Positions 1 through 8,617 of a stretch of DNA of 64,000 bases are shown piece by piece. The notes below the pieces were generated by a model. That model was not told the origin of the DNA, made no database searches, and saw only the letters and a list, made by a program, of their open reading frames with translations. Made by a program: the position numbers and the translations under genes. The stretch's first letter is position 1; the number at the start of each line of letters is the position of its first letter. The stretch comes from JAEINY01 sp942490535 (GTDB taxonomy: Bacteria > Bacteroidota > Bacteroidia > Bacteroidales > Marinilabiliaceae). The DNA lies in contig CALNXQ010000005.1 of the NCBI GenBank assembly GCA_942490535.1, positions 1,860,001 through 1,924,000 on the forward strand, given 5' to 3'.

Positions 1-492
1 GTAGTTGGAATAAGGGAATCCGGTAGCAATCAGGCTTTCCGATAATGAGGTTATGGAAGATGTATTAATAGGGGTACCATTGCAATACGCATTTCCACCT
101 TTCCATGAATAGAAGCATTCGTCAAGTCCTAGTTCATAGACTACTCCAATGACAGTTTCATTGTTTTCCTGAAGTGCTACGCTAATTGCATAGGGTGATA
201 ATCCATGTATAAAGTTGGTTGTTCCGTCAATGGGGTCAATAATCCAGGAGAATTGGTCGCCTTGCTTTAAGTTTGAGTGCTCTTCAGCAATGAAGCCCGA
301 ATTAGGAATTAGCTCACCAAGATGGTTGATGAGTTGTTCTTCTGAAGCTTTGTCCACATGTGTTACCAAGTCATTTTTTCCTTTTGACTGAATGCTAAGC
401 TGATTTTTATGGCGCTCGCTTTTAATAAATTCACCTGTTTTGCGTACAATAGTTACGACTTTCTGACATAGCATTTCGTAATTTATAACCAT
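1..492 (-). CDS. suhB: Inositol monophosphatase family protein (partial, 3' end missing)
   Basis: Partial gene; the window edge removes the C-terminus. The visible 164 residues start MVINYEMLCQ and contain the family's metal-binding motifs: GFIAEEH (metal-ligand Glu) followed by WIIDPIDGTTNFIHG, the signature of Mg-dependent, Li-sensitive inositol monophosphatases. Such enzymes hydrolyse myo-inositol 1-phosphate or related sugar phosphates in the cytoplasm; the bacterial SuhB branch can also act in rRNA biogenesis, so the exact substrate is open. The start codon lies 4 bases beyond the stop of mtaB, which is upstream on the same strand, so the two genes are almost certainly cotranscribed. Confidence 0.9.
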   Translation of the reverse strand, partial: MVINYEMLCQKVVTIVRKTGEFIKSERHKNQLSIQSKGKNDLVTHVDKASEEQLINHLGELIPNSGFIAEEHSNLKQGDQFSWIIDPIDGTTNFIHGLSPYAISVALQENNETVIGVVYELGLDECFYSWKGGNAYCNGTPINTSSITSLSESLIATGFPYSNY

Positions 493-496
493 GAAA

Positions 497-1813
497 TTAA
501 AGTTTAGTTGCTACCATGCTAAAACCATCCAGGTTCAAATGGTTCAGTTGTACCTTGACTAAGGTGTTGATTAATGTTTTGTCATAGGGTAATTCAGCCT
601 TTATGTAATTGGCTGTATAACCAGTCATGAACCCATCTTTCTCTGATCCTTCAAGGAGAATTGTGGCAGTTGTGTTGATGTATTTTCTATAGAATAGTTT
701 CGTCTTTTTATCCGATAAAAGATGTAGTAATTGGCTTCTTTTTTTGCGTTCATCCAGAGGAACTACTTCATCAATTTTTAAAGCTTGAGTGTTAGGTCGT
801 TCAGAATAGGTGAACACATGCAATTGTGAAATATCAAGATCAGCGAGAAATTGATGTGTTTGGTTGAAGTTTTGTTCAGTTTCTCCCCTGACACCTACTA
901 TCACATCAACACCTATGAAGGCGTTGGGCATTAATTGTTTGATTTGACTAACCCGATTAGCGAATAATTGAGTGTCATATTTTCGTTTCATAAGTTTAAG
1001 AACGTCATCCGATCCAGATTGTAATGGGATGTGAAAATGGGGCATAAACTTTTTTGAAGAAGCCACAAAATGAATAATTTCATCGGTCAATAGATTGGGT
1101 TCAATGGAGGAGATTCGATACCTCTCTATTCCTTCAATTTTATCCAATTCCTGAACCAAATTGAAGAAGGATTCCCCATTTTGTTTTCCAAAATCACCAA
1201 TATTGACCCCTGTTAGAATAATCTCTTTAGCTCCGTCTTTGGCTGCATTATGAGCTAGATTTAATGTATTTAGAATGGTTTCGCTTCTGCTACGTCCGCG
1301 GGCAAATGGAATGGTGCAATAGGAGCAAAAGTAGTCACAACCGTCCTGCACTTTTAAAAAGCATCGGGTACGATCGCCAAATGAATAGGAGGGTTTAAAT
1401 TCGGTTGTTGTTCCAATGTTTCCGGCATGAACTTCTGGCTCAATTCGTTTGCTTGTATTGTCAAGATAATTGACGATGTCAAATTTTTCATTGGAGCCCA
1501 ATACCAGATCAACACCTTCGATGTGGGCAATGGTGTCTGGTTTTAGTTGTGCAAAACATCCGGTCACAACGATGAATGCATTGGGATTAGTACGAATAGC
1601 TTTTTTTATAACTTGACGACATTTTTTATCTGCTAATTCAGTTACTGAGCATGTGTTGAATACGTAGACATCTGCCTTGTCAGAAAAGGTTACTTTTTTG
1701 TATCCTGCTTCCATCATGCTGCGCGCAATAGTAGATGTTTCACTGAAATTTAGTTTGCATCCAAACGTGTGAAATGCTACCTTCTTATTCTCAAATACCG
1801 ACTGATCAATCAT
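497..1813 (-). CDS. mtaB: tRNA t6A37 methylthiotransferase MtaB
   Basis: Radical-SAM methylthiotransferase of the MiaB superfamily, 438 aa. It converts t6A37 to ms2t6A37 in tRNAs reading ANN codons. The N-terminal UPF0004 domain carries three cluster cysteines, Cys19 (TFGCKLN), Cys55 (NTCSVT) and Cys86 (VTGCFAQ); the radical-SAM motif CxxxCxxC is Cys159, Cys163 and Cys166. A TRAM-like tail follows. TFGCKLN and the close-packed third cysteine favour the MtaB branch over MiaB or RimO. It precedes suhB by 4 bases. A TAnnTTTG promoter element lies just upstream, so mtaB probably heads its own transcript rather than depending on the PhoH gene. Confidence 0.93.
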   Translation of the reverse strand: MIDQSVFENKKVAFHTFGCKLNFSETSTIARSMMEAGYKKVTFSDKADVYVFNTCSVTELADKKCRQVIKKAIRTNPNAFIVVTGCFAQLKPDTIAHIEGVDLVLGSNEKFDIVNYLDNTSKRIEPEVHAGNIGTTTEFKPSYSFGDRTRCFLKVQDGCDYFCSYCTIPFARGRSRSETILNTLNLAHNAAKDGAKEIILTGVNIGDFGKQNGESFFNLVQELDKIEGIERYRISSIEPNLLTDEIIHFVASSKKFMPHFHIPLQSGSDDVLKLMKRKYDTQLFANRVSQIKQLMPNAFIGVDVIVGVRGETEQNFNQTHQFLADLDISQLHVFTYSERPNTQALKIDEVVPLDERKKRSQLLHLLSDKKTKLFYRKYINTTATILLEGSEKDGFMTGYTANYIKAELPYDKTLINTLVKVQLNHLNLDGFSMVATKL

Positions 1814-1836
1814 TTCCCCTCTTTATTTTGAAAATG

Positions 1837-1844
1837 CAAAAATA
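1837..1844 (-). promoter_or_regulatory. Candidate -7 element for mtaB
   Basis: On the minus strand the sequence reads TATTTTTG, matching the Bacteroidota vegetative -7 consensus TAnnTTTG, 24 bases before the mtaB start codon. No clean -33 TTTG was seen, so this is a moderate call. Confidence 0.4.
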
Positions 1845-1921
1845 GCAAAAAATAGAGTAGTTGAGTGGTCAGCCCTCGAGCAGGACTTTTATTTTAGTTT
1901 GATTCCAAACTATTATGAAAG

Positions 1922-1952
1922 AGCCGGATTTCAGAATGGCTAAAATCCGGCT
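1922..1952 (-). terminator. Terminator after the PhoH gene
   Basis: Perfect 10-bp stem AGCCGGATTT/AAATCCGGCT with an 11-base loop, 24 bases past the stop of the PIN-PhoH gene. On the minus strand it is followed by CTTTC, a weak U tract. It separates that gene from mtaB. Confidence 0.65.
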
Positions 1953-1975
1953 GGTTATGAGTTTGTTAATTGTGC

Positions 1976-3295
1976 TTATAATAGGTCGGAGGCCAGTTCA
2001 GCCAGGTAGCTTCTTTCTCCCTTCATCAGATTTACATGGGCAAAAAGTTCTTGTCCCTTCATTTTATCCGTCAAGTAAGCTAATCCATTGGAGTGCATGT
2101 CTAAATATGGGGAGTCAATTTGTTGAACATCTCCAGTGAACACGATCTTTGTGCCTTCTCCCGCACGTGTGATAATTGTTTTTACTTCGTGGGGCGTGAG
2201 GTTTTGTGCTTCATCAACAATGAAAAAGGCATCGGATAGGCTTCGTCCCCTTATGTAGGCGAGGGGAGTAATGATAAGTCGCTCGTCTTTTAACATCTCA
2301 TCAATGATGGAGATTTCCTTACTGGATGCTTTAAATCGACTTTTGATGACGCCTAAATTATCAAATAATGGCAACATGTAGGGACCGATTTTTTCATTCA
2401 CGTCCCCAGGCAAAAAACCTAAATCTCTATTGGCTAAGGCAACAATTGGTCGTGCCAATAAAATTTGATTGTATTGTTTGTTTTGCTGTAAGGCTGCAGC
2501 AAGGGCTAATAAAGTCTTTCCTGTGCCTGCTTTTCCAGATAAAGAGATGAGTTTGATTTCAGGATTTAATAACGCATGAAGTGAAAAAGTTTGTTCAGCG
2601 TTGCGAGGTTCGATGCCAAAAGCACCATGCTTTTCAACGCGCTTAATGAGTTCGTCCGCAGGATCGTTATAGGCCAATACGCTTTGGTTGCCGTTTCGTA
2701 AGACGAAATACTGATTTGCTGGCAATTCGTCTTGAATGGGAAAATGACTTCTTGGAATACCTTGTAATTGATAGAGGTCTTCGATCGCCTTGATATCAAA
2801 TTCTTCATAAATCTTAACACCTTTGTTGAGGATGTCAATGTTTTTAACCTTATCCGTTTCGTAGTCTTCTGAAGCTAGTCCTAATGATTTTGCTTTCAGT
2901 CGCAAGTTAATGTCCTTGGTGATAAGGATGGATTGCCGATCGCTAAATTCATTCTTAATATGAAGTGCAATTGCCAGTATGCGATGATCAGCAGTCACTT
3001 CATTGAAGGATTCCTTCATTACTTCAGGTAGTTTTTTTCCGGTAGCCACAAAAAGTTTTCCTTTTTCAGCACCCAGTTGAATTCCTTCCTTAAAGAGTTT
3101 TTCACCAGCTAATTTATCCATCTCACGCACAAACTCCCTGGCCTGAAAGTTAATCAGGTCATTTCCCTTTTTAAATTTATCCAACTCTTCCAGTACAACT
3201 ATCGGAATGATTACATCATTTTCCTGAAAGTTGTATATACATTTGTGGTCGTGTAAGAGAACATTGGTGTCTAGAATAAAAATTTTATTTGCCAT
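1976..3295 (-). CDS. PIN domain-PhoH family ATPase
   Basis: 439-aa fusion of an N-terminal PIN nuclease domain and a C-terminal PhoH P-loop ATPase (YlaK/PhoH2 architecture). The PIN part (about 1-140) has acidic active-site positions such as ILDTNVLLHD (Asp9) and LITKDINLRLK (Asp128). The PhoH part has Walker A SGKAGTGKT at 253-261 and Walker B FFIVDEAQN. Characterised relatives are RNA helicases/RNases, so a role in RNA processing is likely; the substrate is unknown. It is divergent from folC with 79 bases between the start codons, and a terminator follows it. Confidence 0.88.
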   Translation of the reverse strand: MANKIFILDTNVLLHDHKCIYNFQENDVIIPIVVLEELDKFKKGNDLINFQAREFVREMDKLAGEKLFKEGIQLGAEKGKLFVATGKKLPEVMKESFNEVTADHRILAIALHIKNEFSDRQSILITKDINLRLKAKSLGLASEDYETDKVKNIDILNKGVKIYEEFDIKAIEDLYQLQGIPRSHFPIQDELPANQYFVLRNGNQSVLAYNDPADELIKRVEKHGAFGIEPRNAEQTFSLHALLNPEIKLISLSGKAGTGKTLLALAAALQQNKQYNQILLARPIVALANRDLGFLPGDVNEKIGPYMLPLFDNLGVIKSRFKASSKEISIIDEMLKDERLIITPLAYIRGRSLSDAFFIVDEAQNLTPHEVKTIITRAGEGTKIVFTGDVQQIDSPYLDMHSNGLAYLTDKMKGQELFAHVNLMKGERSYLAELASDLL

Positions 3296-3374
3296 ATGAA
3301 AAGGGGTTTTGTTCTCTTTAAATATAAAGAAAAAAACAGCATTTGTATAGATAACCTACAATATTTAACTTGAT

Positions 3375-4664
3375 ATGACATACCAGGAAACGCTTGATTT
3401 TTTGTTTAGTCAGCTGCCCATGTATCAGCGGATAGGAAAGGCGGCGTATAAGGCTGACCTTGAAACAACTCTTCGAATAGATGCCGCATTTGGAAATCCG
3501 CATAAAACATATAAAACAATTCATGTAGCAGGAACCAATGGTAAAGGGTCTGTTTCTCATTCTTTGGCTTCGGTTCTTCAGGAGGCTGGATATAAGGTGG
3601 GGTTGTATACATCACCTCACTTAAAGGATTTTAGAGAGCGTATTCGGGTAAATGGAATGATGATGACTGAAAGTGCAGTTATTAATTTTGTTGAGGATAG
3701 TCGGGATTTATTGGATGAACTGAAACCCTCTTTCTTTGAGATGACGGTAGCGATGGCGTTTGATTATTTTCAAAAAGAAGCTGTTGATGTTGCTGTAATT
3801 GAAGTTGGGATGGGGGGGCGATTGGATTCAACGAACATTATTGAACCCGAAGTTTCTGTTATCACTAATATTGGAATGGATCATACTGCATTTTTAGGCT
3901 CGACTAAGGCGGAAATTGCGAAAGAGAAAGGTGGTATTATAAAAGCAGGCATACCTGTTGTTATTGGACAAACACAATCTGAGACTCAACGTATTTTTCA
4001 GGAAATTGCCAGTGAAAAAGGAACAAGCATTGAATTTGCAGATCAAAAGTATCGTGTTTCAGTGGCTACGTTTTCGGTGGATAATAAGCAAATTCTTCAG
4101 GTGTATCAAAAAGACACATTGGTTTATCCTGATTTGAAATTGGATTTGTTAGGGTTGTACCAACAAAAAAATATACTAACTATTTTGTGTGCGATTGATC
4201 ATATAAGAGAGAAGGGATTTAAGATACCAAAATCAGATGTTTATAATGGTTTAGAAAGAGTATGCGAGAATACAGGCTTGTTAGGGCGTTGGCACTACCT
4301 TGGATCTAATCCCCGAATAGTATGTGACACCGGACATAATCAAGATGGAATTGAAGCTGTTGTTGTCCAAATTAAAAATACTGCCCATGAAAAATTGCAT
4401 TTTGTACTGGGAATGGTCAATGATAAAGATCATGAGGCAGTACTGGATATTTTGCCAAAAGAGGCCCAATATTATTTTACACGAGCTTCTATTCCGCGAA
4501 GTTTGGACCCTTTTGAATTGAAACACCAAGCCAAAAAACATGGTTTGGAAGGTGAAATCTATGAGAATCCGCTAATCGCATTGGATGCTGCAAAAAAAAA
4601 TGCAGGTAGCAATGATTTGATTTTTATCGGTGGTAGTACTTTTGTCGTGGCAGATGTTTTGTAA
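3375..4664 (+). CDS. folC: Bifunctional dihydrofolate synthase/folylpolyglutamate synthase
   Basis: 429-aa Mur-ligase-like enzyme that adds glutamate to dihydropteroate and then to folates, ATP-dependent and cytoplasmic. The P-loop GTNGKGS is at 53-59, preceded by the family start TIHVA; GMGGRLDSTN and ITNIGMDHTAFLG are the Mg- and folate-site motifs; the C-terminal domain contains the DTGHNQDG motif. Length is normal for the family. The ATG at 3375 is the first in frame. The gene is single, divergent from the PIN-PhoH gene and followed by the tRNA-Val cluster, which has its own promoter. Confidence 0.93.
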   Translation: MTYQETLDFLFSQLPMYQRIGKAAYKADLETTLRIDAAFGNPHKTYKTIHVAGTNGKGSVSHSLASVLQEAGYKVGLYTSPHLKDFRERIRVNGMMMTESAVINFVEDSRDLLDELKPSFFEMTVAMAFDYFQKEAVDVAVIEVGMGGRLDSTNIIEPEVSVITNIGMDHTAFLGSTKAEIAKEKGGIIKAGIPVVIGQTQSETQRIFQEIASEKGTSIEFADQKYRVSVATFSVDNKQILQVYQKDTLVYPDLKLDLLGLYQQKNILTILCAIDHIREKGFKIPKSDVYNGLERVCENTGLLGRWHYLGSNPRIVCDTGHNQDGIEAVVVQIKNTAHEKLHFVLGMVNDKDHEAVLDILPKEAQYYFTRASIPRSLDPFELKHQAKKHGLEGEIYENPLIALDAAKKNAGSNDLIFIGGSTFVVADVL

Positions 4665-4678
4665 AAAGTGATTTTTTA

Positions 4679-4710
4679 TTTGGAGGAGATCAAAAAGAAA
4701 TCTACATTTG
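4679..4710 (+). promoter_or_regulatory. Promoter of the tRNA-Val cluster
   Basis: TTTG (4679-4682), a 20-base spacer and TACATTTG (4703-4710) match the Bacteroidota -33/-7 consensus TTTG...TAnnTTTG. It ends 19 bases before the first tRNA. Confidence 0.7.
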
Positions 4711-4729
4711 CATCGCTTTTCAAAGGAAA

Positions 4730-4807
4730 GGGCGATTAGCTCAGCTGGTTCAGAGCACTTGGTTTACACCCAAGGGGTCGGGGGTTCGAATCCCTCATCG
4801 CCCACCA
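4730..4807 (+). tRNA. tRNA-Val (TAC), copy 1
   Basis: 75-nt cloverleaf plus encoded CCA. Acceptor stem GGGCGAT/ATCGCCC, D-arm TAGCTCAGCTGGTTCAGAGC, anticodon loop TTTACAC (anticodon TAC), T-arm GGGGGTTCGAATCCC. First of four tandem valine tRNAs. Confidence 0.96.
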
Positions 4808-4827
4808 ATTTTGTGTTGAATATTTTC

Positions 4828-4902
4828 GGGCGATTAGCTCAGCTGGTTCAGAGCACTTGGTTTACACCCAAGGGGTCGGGGGTTCGAATCCCTCATCGCC
4901 CA
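4828..4902 (+). tRNA. tRNA-Val (TAC), copy 2
   Basis: Identical in sequence to copy 1 over the mature 75 nt. It is followed by CCG, so the CCA end is not encoded and must be added. Confidence 0.96.
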
Positions 4903-4922
4903 CCGAGAAAGTTGAAATTTTG

Positions 4923-5000
4923 GGGCTGTTAGCTCAGCTGGTTCAGAGCACTTGGTTTACACCCAAGGGGTCGGGGGTTCGAATCCCTCACAGCCCACCA
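4923..5000 (+). tRNA. tRNA-Val (TAC), copy 3 with altered acceptor stem
   Basis: Same body and anticodon as copies 1, 2 and 4, but the acceptor stem is GGGCTGT/ACAGCCC instead of GGGCGAT/ATCGCCC. The two changed pairs (positions 5 and 6) are compensated on both sides, so the stem is intact. CCA is encoded (4998-5000). Confidence 0.95.
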
Positions 5001-5014
5001 ATAAATACCCAAAA

Positions 5015-5089
5015 GGGCGATTAGCTCAGCTGGTTCAGAGCACTTGGTTTACACCCAAGGGGTCGGGGGTTCGAATCCCTCATCGCCCA
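5015..5089 (+). tRNA. tRNA-Val (TAC), copy 4
   Basis: 75-nt cloverleaf identical to copies 1 and 2, without an encoded CCA (followed by CAA). Last tRNA of the array, directly followed by a terminator. Confidence 0.96.
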
Positions 5090-5090
5090 C

Positions 5091-5125
5091 AAAACGAGAA
5101 GGACATTAGTTTTTCTCGTTTTTTT
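5091..5125 (+). terminator. Terminator of the tRNA-Val cluster
   Basis: Stem AACGAGAA/TTCTCGTT, then a run of T residues, beginning one base or so after the fourth tRNA. Classical intrinsic terminator. Confidence 0.85.
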
Positions 5126-5210
5126 ATGGCTATAAGTTAGATTGGTTCTAAAGAGTGAGGAAATTTTGTGGTTTTATTTAGAGAATTTAATCTGCAATAA
5201 AAAACTTACC

Positions 5211-5235
5211 TACATTTGTAATGTATAAATTACAA
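5211..5235 (+). promoter_or_regulatory. rex promoter -7 element with overlapping Rex-like operator
   Basis: TACATTTG (5211-5218) fits the -7 consensus. Overlapping it is a perfect inverted repeat TTGTAAT-GTATAA-ATTACAA (5216-5235). Rex operators follow the pattern TTGTgAA-N4-TTcACAA, and the outer TTGT/ACAA halves are kept here. It lies 10 bases before the rex start codon, so it is best read as an autoregulatory Rex site. The 6-base spacer and 20-bp length differ slightly from the textbook 18-bp site. Confidence 0.6.
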
Positions 5236-5245
5236 AACATTCGCA

Positions 5246-5893
5246 ATGTCTCAAGGAAATCGTAAAAAGAACTATCTGGTTCCAGAGCCGGCACTCCGGC
5301 GTATGCCTTGTTATTTGGCATATTTAAAACTGGCCAGGAAAGAGGGATTGAAACATATTTCATCTACATTAATTGCCCGGGATATGGGAGTAGATCCTAC
5401 ACAAGTAACAAAAGACTTATCTTATACTAGTATTGTTGGTAAAACTCGCGTCGGATACGAGGTAGAACCATTAATTGATGAGTTGGAAAGTTTTCTGGGT
5501 TTTACAGTAATTGATGAAGCCTATTTGTTTGGTGTTGGAAGCTTAGGTCGCGCGTTATTGCATGATCATGGATTAAAACAATTTGGATTAAAAGTTGTCG
5601 CTGCATTTGATGTGAATCCGGATGTAGTTGGTCGGAAAATAGAAGGGGTACCCATTTATCATTTTGACGAATTTAAAAATATGTCTAATGCAGGTGTTCA
5701 AATTGGTATATTAACTGTACCGGTTGATAAAGCTCAGGATGTATCTTTGTCAATGATTGAAGGTGGGATAAAGGCTATCTGGAATTTTACTCCCGTACGA
5801 ATTAAAGTCGATGATGATGTGGTCGTTCAGAACACTTCATTGTATGCTCATTTAGCTGTTATGTTCAATCGCTTGAAAAGCCACAATGGCTAA
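5246..5893 (+). CDS. rex: Redox-sensing transcriptional repressor Rex
   Basis: 215-aa Rex, a dimeric repressor that leaves DNA when NADH rises relative to NAD+ and so derepresses fermentation and respiration genes. The winged-helix domain (about 10-80) includes LARDMGVDPTQVTKDLSY-like recognition residues; the Rossmann NAD(H) domain has GVGSLGRAL at 96-104 and VAAFDVNPD. Length is normal. The start at 5246 is fixed by the family's N-terminus and by the operator just upstream. It converges on the histidine-kinase gene with a 4-base overlap of the stop regions and no visible terminator between. Confidence 0.95.
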   Translation: MSQGNRKKNYLVPEPALRRMPCYLAYLKLARKEGLKHISSTLIARDMGVDPTQVTKDLSYTSIVGKTRVGYEVEPLIDELESFLGFTVIDEAYLFGVGSLGRALLHDHGLKQFGLKVVAAFDVNPDVVGRKIEGVPIYHFDEFKNMSNAGVQIGILTVPVDKAQDVSLSMIEGGIKAIWNFTPVRIKVDDDVVVQNTSLYAHLAVMFNRLKSHNG

Positions 5894-7251
5894 AAAGTTA
5901 AGGTAAATTTTGTTTCTTTATCGGGTTCTGAATAAGCAGAGATATTACCGCCGTGAAGACGTAGTATTTGTTTTGATAGACTTAATCCAATACCCGACCC
6001 TTGGGGTTTTGTGGTGAAGAATGGGATGAAAATTTTATCCAGTACATTTGGAAGGATACCCTGGCCATTATCTGTAACCTGAATTGTAATGCGTCCTCGT
6101 TTGTTAAGGAAAGCGTATAATTCGATTTTTGGCGAGGGGTGTCCGTCCAGAGCTTGAATGGCATTTTTTACCAGATTAATAATAACTTGCTCAATTAATT
6201 TCTCATCAGCTGATAATTCCAGAGATTCCGGTTCTATTCTTACATTACAAAGAATATTCTTGGCCTTCATTTCTTCTTCTAAGAGGAGTTTTATATTTGT
6301 AAAGAGTGTTCGAATTACAAATATTGAAAAGGTTGGCGTAGGTATTTTTGTTAAATCTCGGTAGGTATTTACAAAATGAAGTAAGCCATCTGTTCGTTTA
6401 TGGATCGTTTCTAAAGCTCCATCCACTTCCTTGATGGTTTCAATATCCTCGGGATCAATATTCTTTCCCTCTAGGTTTCCAGATAAATCTTTTAATATCA
6501 TTGATATGGTAGAGGAAAGTGATGAAATGGGTGTGATGGAATTCATGATCTCATGCGTTAGCACGCGAATAAGTTTTTGCCAGGATTCCATTTCCTTTTC
6601 TTCCAGTTCATCCTGAATATTCTTAATGGAAGTTAATAATATTGTTCGGTTATGTATTTTAAATTCAGTAGCATATATGGCTAATTGTAGAAGTTCATCT
6701 TTTTCCTGAACTCGGATAAGAGTATTTTCACCATGTCTTATAGTAAGTAGTTTTTGCACTAATTCAGGACTAAATTCTTTTAGTGATTGGATGTTGTTGA
6801 GTGATCGAACCTGAAATAATTTTTTTGTTGCGTTGTTGATTAATTCCACCTTACCATCTTTATTGTAGGCTATTAGGGAGATTCCAATGTGTTGGATGAC
6901 GGTTTGGAGATAGTAGTAGTTTTCTTCTTTCTCTGCCCTTACCTCCTGAAAGTCCTTTATTACTTCGTTAAAGGATTTTTTTAGTTTATCAAAGGACGAA
7001 TCCAGGCTTTCCACTTGAAAGGTTCGGGTAAAATCCGAATAGCGAATTGATTCCAGGAAATTATTGAGAACTCGGTTTGTACGGTCAACATAATGAATCA
7101 TGGCCACTATTTGAAAGGCAATTAGTAGACCGATCAGTACGAGCGTCATGGTAAGTTCCGTAGTAAAATAGAGATAGAAAAATGTAAACATGGACCCTGC
7201 TAGGAGTAGGGTCCTGATGATGAAATTAATTCGAAAGTTATTATAAACCAT
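5890..7251 (-). CDS. Sensor histidine kinase, NtrY-like
   Basis: 453-aa membrane histidine kinase. Two N-terminal membrane segments (about 10-30 and 34-53) enclose almost no periplasmic loop, so the signal is probably membrane or cytoplasmic. A HAMP-like linker and a PAS domain (about 112-210) follow, then the phosphoacceptor His233 (LTHEIMNS), N box NLVKNAIQAL, G boxes DNGQGI and GSGIGLSLSKQI. It overlaps the upstream response-regulator gene by 11 bases, which shows translational coupling. The pair resembles NtrY/NtrX of Bacteroidota. The divergent ABC/FtsX genes are a possible target; this is inference from position. Confidence 0.9.
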   Translation of the reverse strand: MVYNNFRINFIIRTLLLAGSMFTFFYLYFTTELTMTLVLIGLLIAFQIVAMIHYVDRTNRVLNNFLESIRYSDFTRTFQVESLDSSFDKLKKSFNEVIKDFQEVRAEKEENYYYLQTVIQHIGISLIAYNKDGKVELINNATKKLFQVRSLNNIQSLKEFSPELVQKLLTIRHGENTLIRVQEKDELLQLAIYATEFKIHNRTILLTSIKNIQDELEEKEMESWQKLIRVLTHEIMNSITPISSLSSTISMILKDLSGNLEGKNIDPEDIETIKEVDGALETIHKRTDGLLHFVNTYRDLTKIPTPTFSIFVIRTLFTNIKLLLEEEMKAKNILCNVRIEPESLELSADEKLIEQVIINLVKNAIQALDGHPSPKIELYAFLNKRGRITIQVTDNGQGILPNVLDKIFIPFFTTKPQGSGIGLSLSKQILRLHGGNISAYSEPDKETKFTLTF

Positions 7252-8617
7252 GTTTTTCTAATCTCCTGTAAAGTGATGTGCGGGTTAATCCTAAGTCAGC
7301 TGCGGCTTTTGATACATTTCCACGGTTGATTCGGAGTACCTTTTCGATGATTTGTTTTTCGATTTCCTCAAGATCAAAAGTGTCGAATTCAAACCCTTCA
7401 GATGATGTTGGGATGGAAGTTAACTGGAAATCGGCCTCTTCCAGATTGGGAGATTCACTCATGATAACCGTCCGTTCTAAGATGTGCTGGAATTCTCTGA
7501 CGTTTCCCGGCCATGGGTAGCTGGTCAGCTTTTTGATGGCCTTTGCAGATAATTTGTTGACTTTCTTTTTGTATTTTTTTGAGAATATGTTCAAGAAATG
7601 ATCTGCTAAAACAGGAATGTCCTCGGGGCGTTCGCGCAATGGAGGAAGTTCTATTTCGACTGTATTTATCCGGTAAATAAGATCCTGTCGATATTTGTCT
7701 TCTGCTGCCATTTGCTTTAAATTCATGTTTGTAGCGCAAATAAGCCGGATGTCAATTGGTTTGGGTTTGTTGGCACCAACGCGGGTCACTTCTCGACGTT
7801 CTAATACGGTGAGTAGTTTTGCTTGAAGCGGTAATGATAAGTTTCCAATTTCATCCAGGAAGATAGTTCCGCCTGAAGCTAGTTCAAATCTTCCGGGTCG
7901 ATCTGCCTTGGCGTCAGTAAAAGCACCTTTAACGTGTCCAAAGAGTTCGCTTTCGAATAGGCTTTCGCTCAATGCGCCAAGATCAACACTGATGAAGCTT
8001 TCATTGTGACGCAGAGAGCTTCTGTGTAGTGCTCTGGCAACAAGTTCTTTGCCGGTTCCGTTTTCACCTAATATAAGTATGTTGGCATCGGTTTGGGCTA
8101 CTTTTTTAATGGTGTTAAAAACAGTTTGCATACCAGGTGAAACACCAATGAAGTCGGCGAATGGTTGATCAAGAATGGTATTTATTTCACGCTGTTTACT
8201 TTTCAGCTCGCTCACTTCATTTCTGGATTGTCGAAGCTTGATAGCGGAGGAAATGGTTGCAAGTAATTTTTCGTTTTGCCAAGGTTTTAAAATGAAATCT
8301 GTTGCTCCCGCTTTGATTGCTTTAACGGATTTTTCGACATCTCCATATGCTGTAATGAAAAGAACAACGGCTGAGGCGTCAATTTCAAGAATTTTATTCA
8401 GCCAATGGAAACCTTCCTGCCCGCTTATTGCATCCTTGGTAAAATTCATATCTAATAATATGACATCAAAGGTGTCGTCGGCCATTAAATCGGGAATTTT
8501 ATTTGGATCCGTTGAGGTGACGATGTGTTCAATGTGGGGCTTTAGTAAGAGCTTGAGTGCAAATAATATATCTGCATTATCGTCAATAGCTAGGATGCGT
8601 CCGTTTTTCTTAGTCAT
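7241..8617 (-). CDS. NtrC-family response regulator (sigma-54-type AAA+ activator)
   Basis: 458 aa. Receiver domain 1-120 with phosphoacceptor Asp56 (ILLDMNF), AAA+ domain with Walker A GENGTGKE at 184-191, and a C-terminal Fis-type helix-turn-helix ending in SKAAADLGLTRTSLYRRL. The loop that contacts sigma-54 reads GAFTDA (231-236) rather than GAFTGA; the other NtrC-type regulator in this window has the canonical form. Transcribed before and overlapping the NtrY-like kinase, so the two form a two-component system. The gene is divergent from the ABC/FtsX pair across 372 bases. Confidence 0.92.
   Translation of the reverse strand: MTKKNGRILAIDDNADILFALKLLLKPHIEHIVTSTDPNKIPDLMADDTFDVILLDMNFTKDAISGQEGFHWLNKILEIDASAVVLFITAYGDVEKSVKAIKAGATDFILKPWQNEKLLATISSAIKLRQSRNEVSELKSKQREINTILDQPFADFIGVSPGMQTVFNTIKKVAQTDANILILGENGTGKELVARALHRSSLRHNESFISVDLGALSESLFESELFGHVKGAFTDAKADRPGRFELASGGTIFLDEIGNLSLPLQAKLLTVLERREVTRVGANKPKPIDIRLICATNMNLKQMAAEDKYRQDLIYRINTVEIELPPLRERPEDIPVLADHFLNIFSKKYKKKVNKLSAKAIKKLTSYPWPGNVREFQHILERTVIMSESPNLEEADFQLTSIPTSSEGFEFDTFDLEEIEKQIIEKVLRINRGNVSKAAADLGLTRTSLYRRLEKHGL

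Noticed and set aside
1915..2139. 74-aa plus-strand ORF
   Set aside because: Antisense to the end of the PIN-PhoH gene and its terminator; no family resemblance.
4708..5140. ORFs across the tRNA-Val cluster
   Set aside because: They are translations of tRNA sequence.
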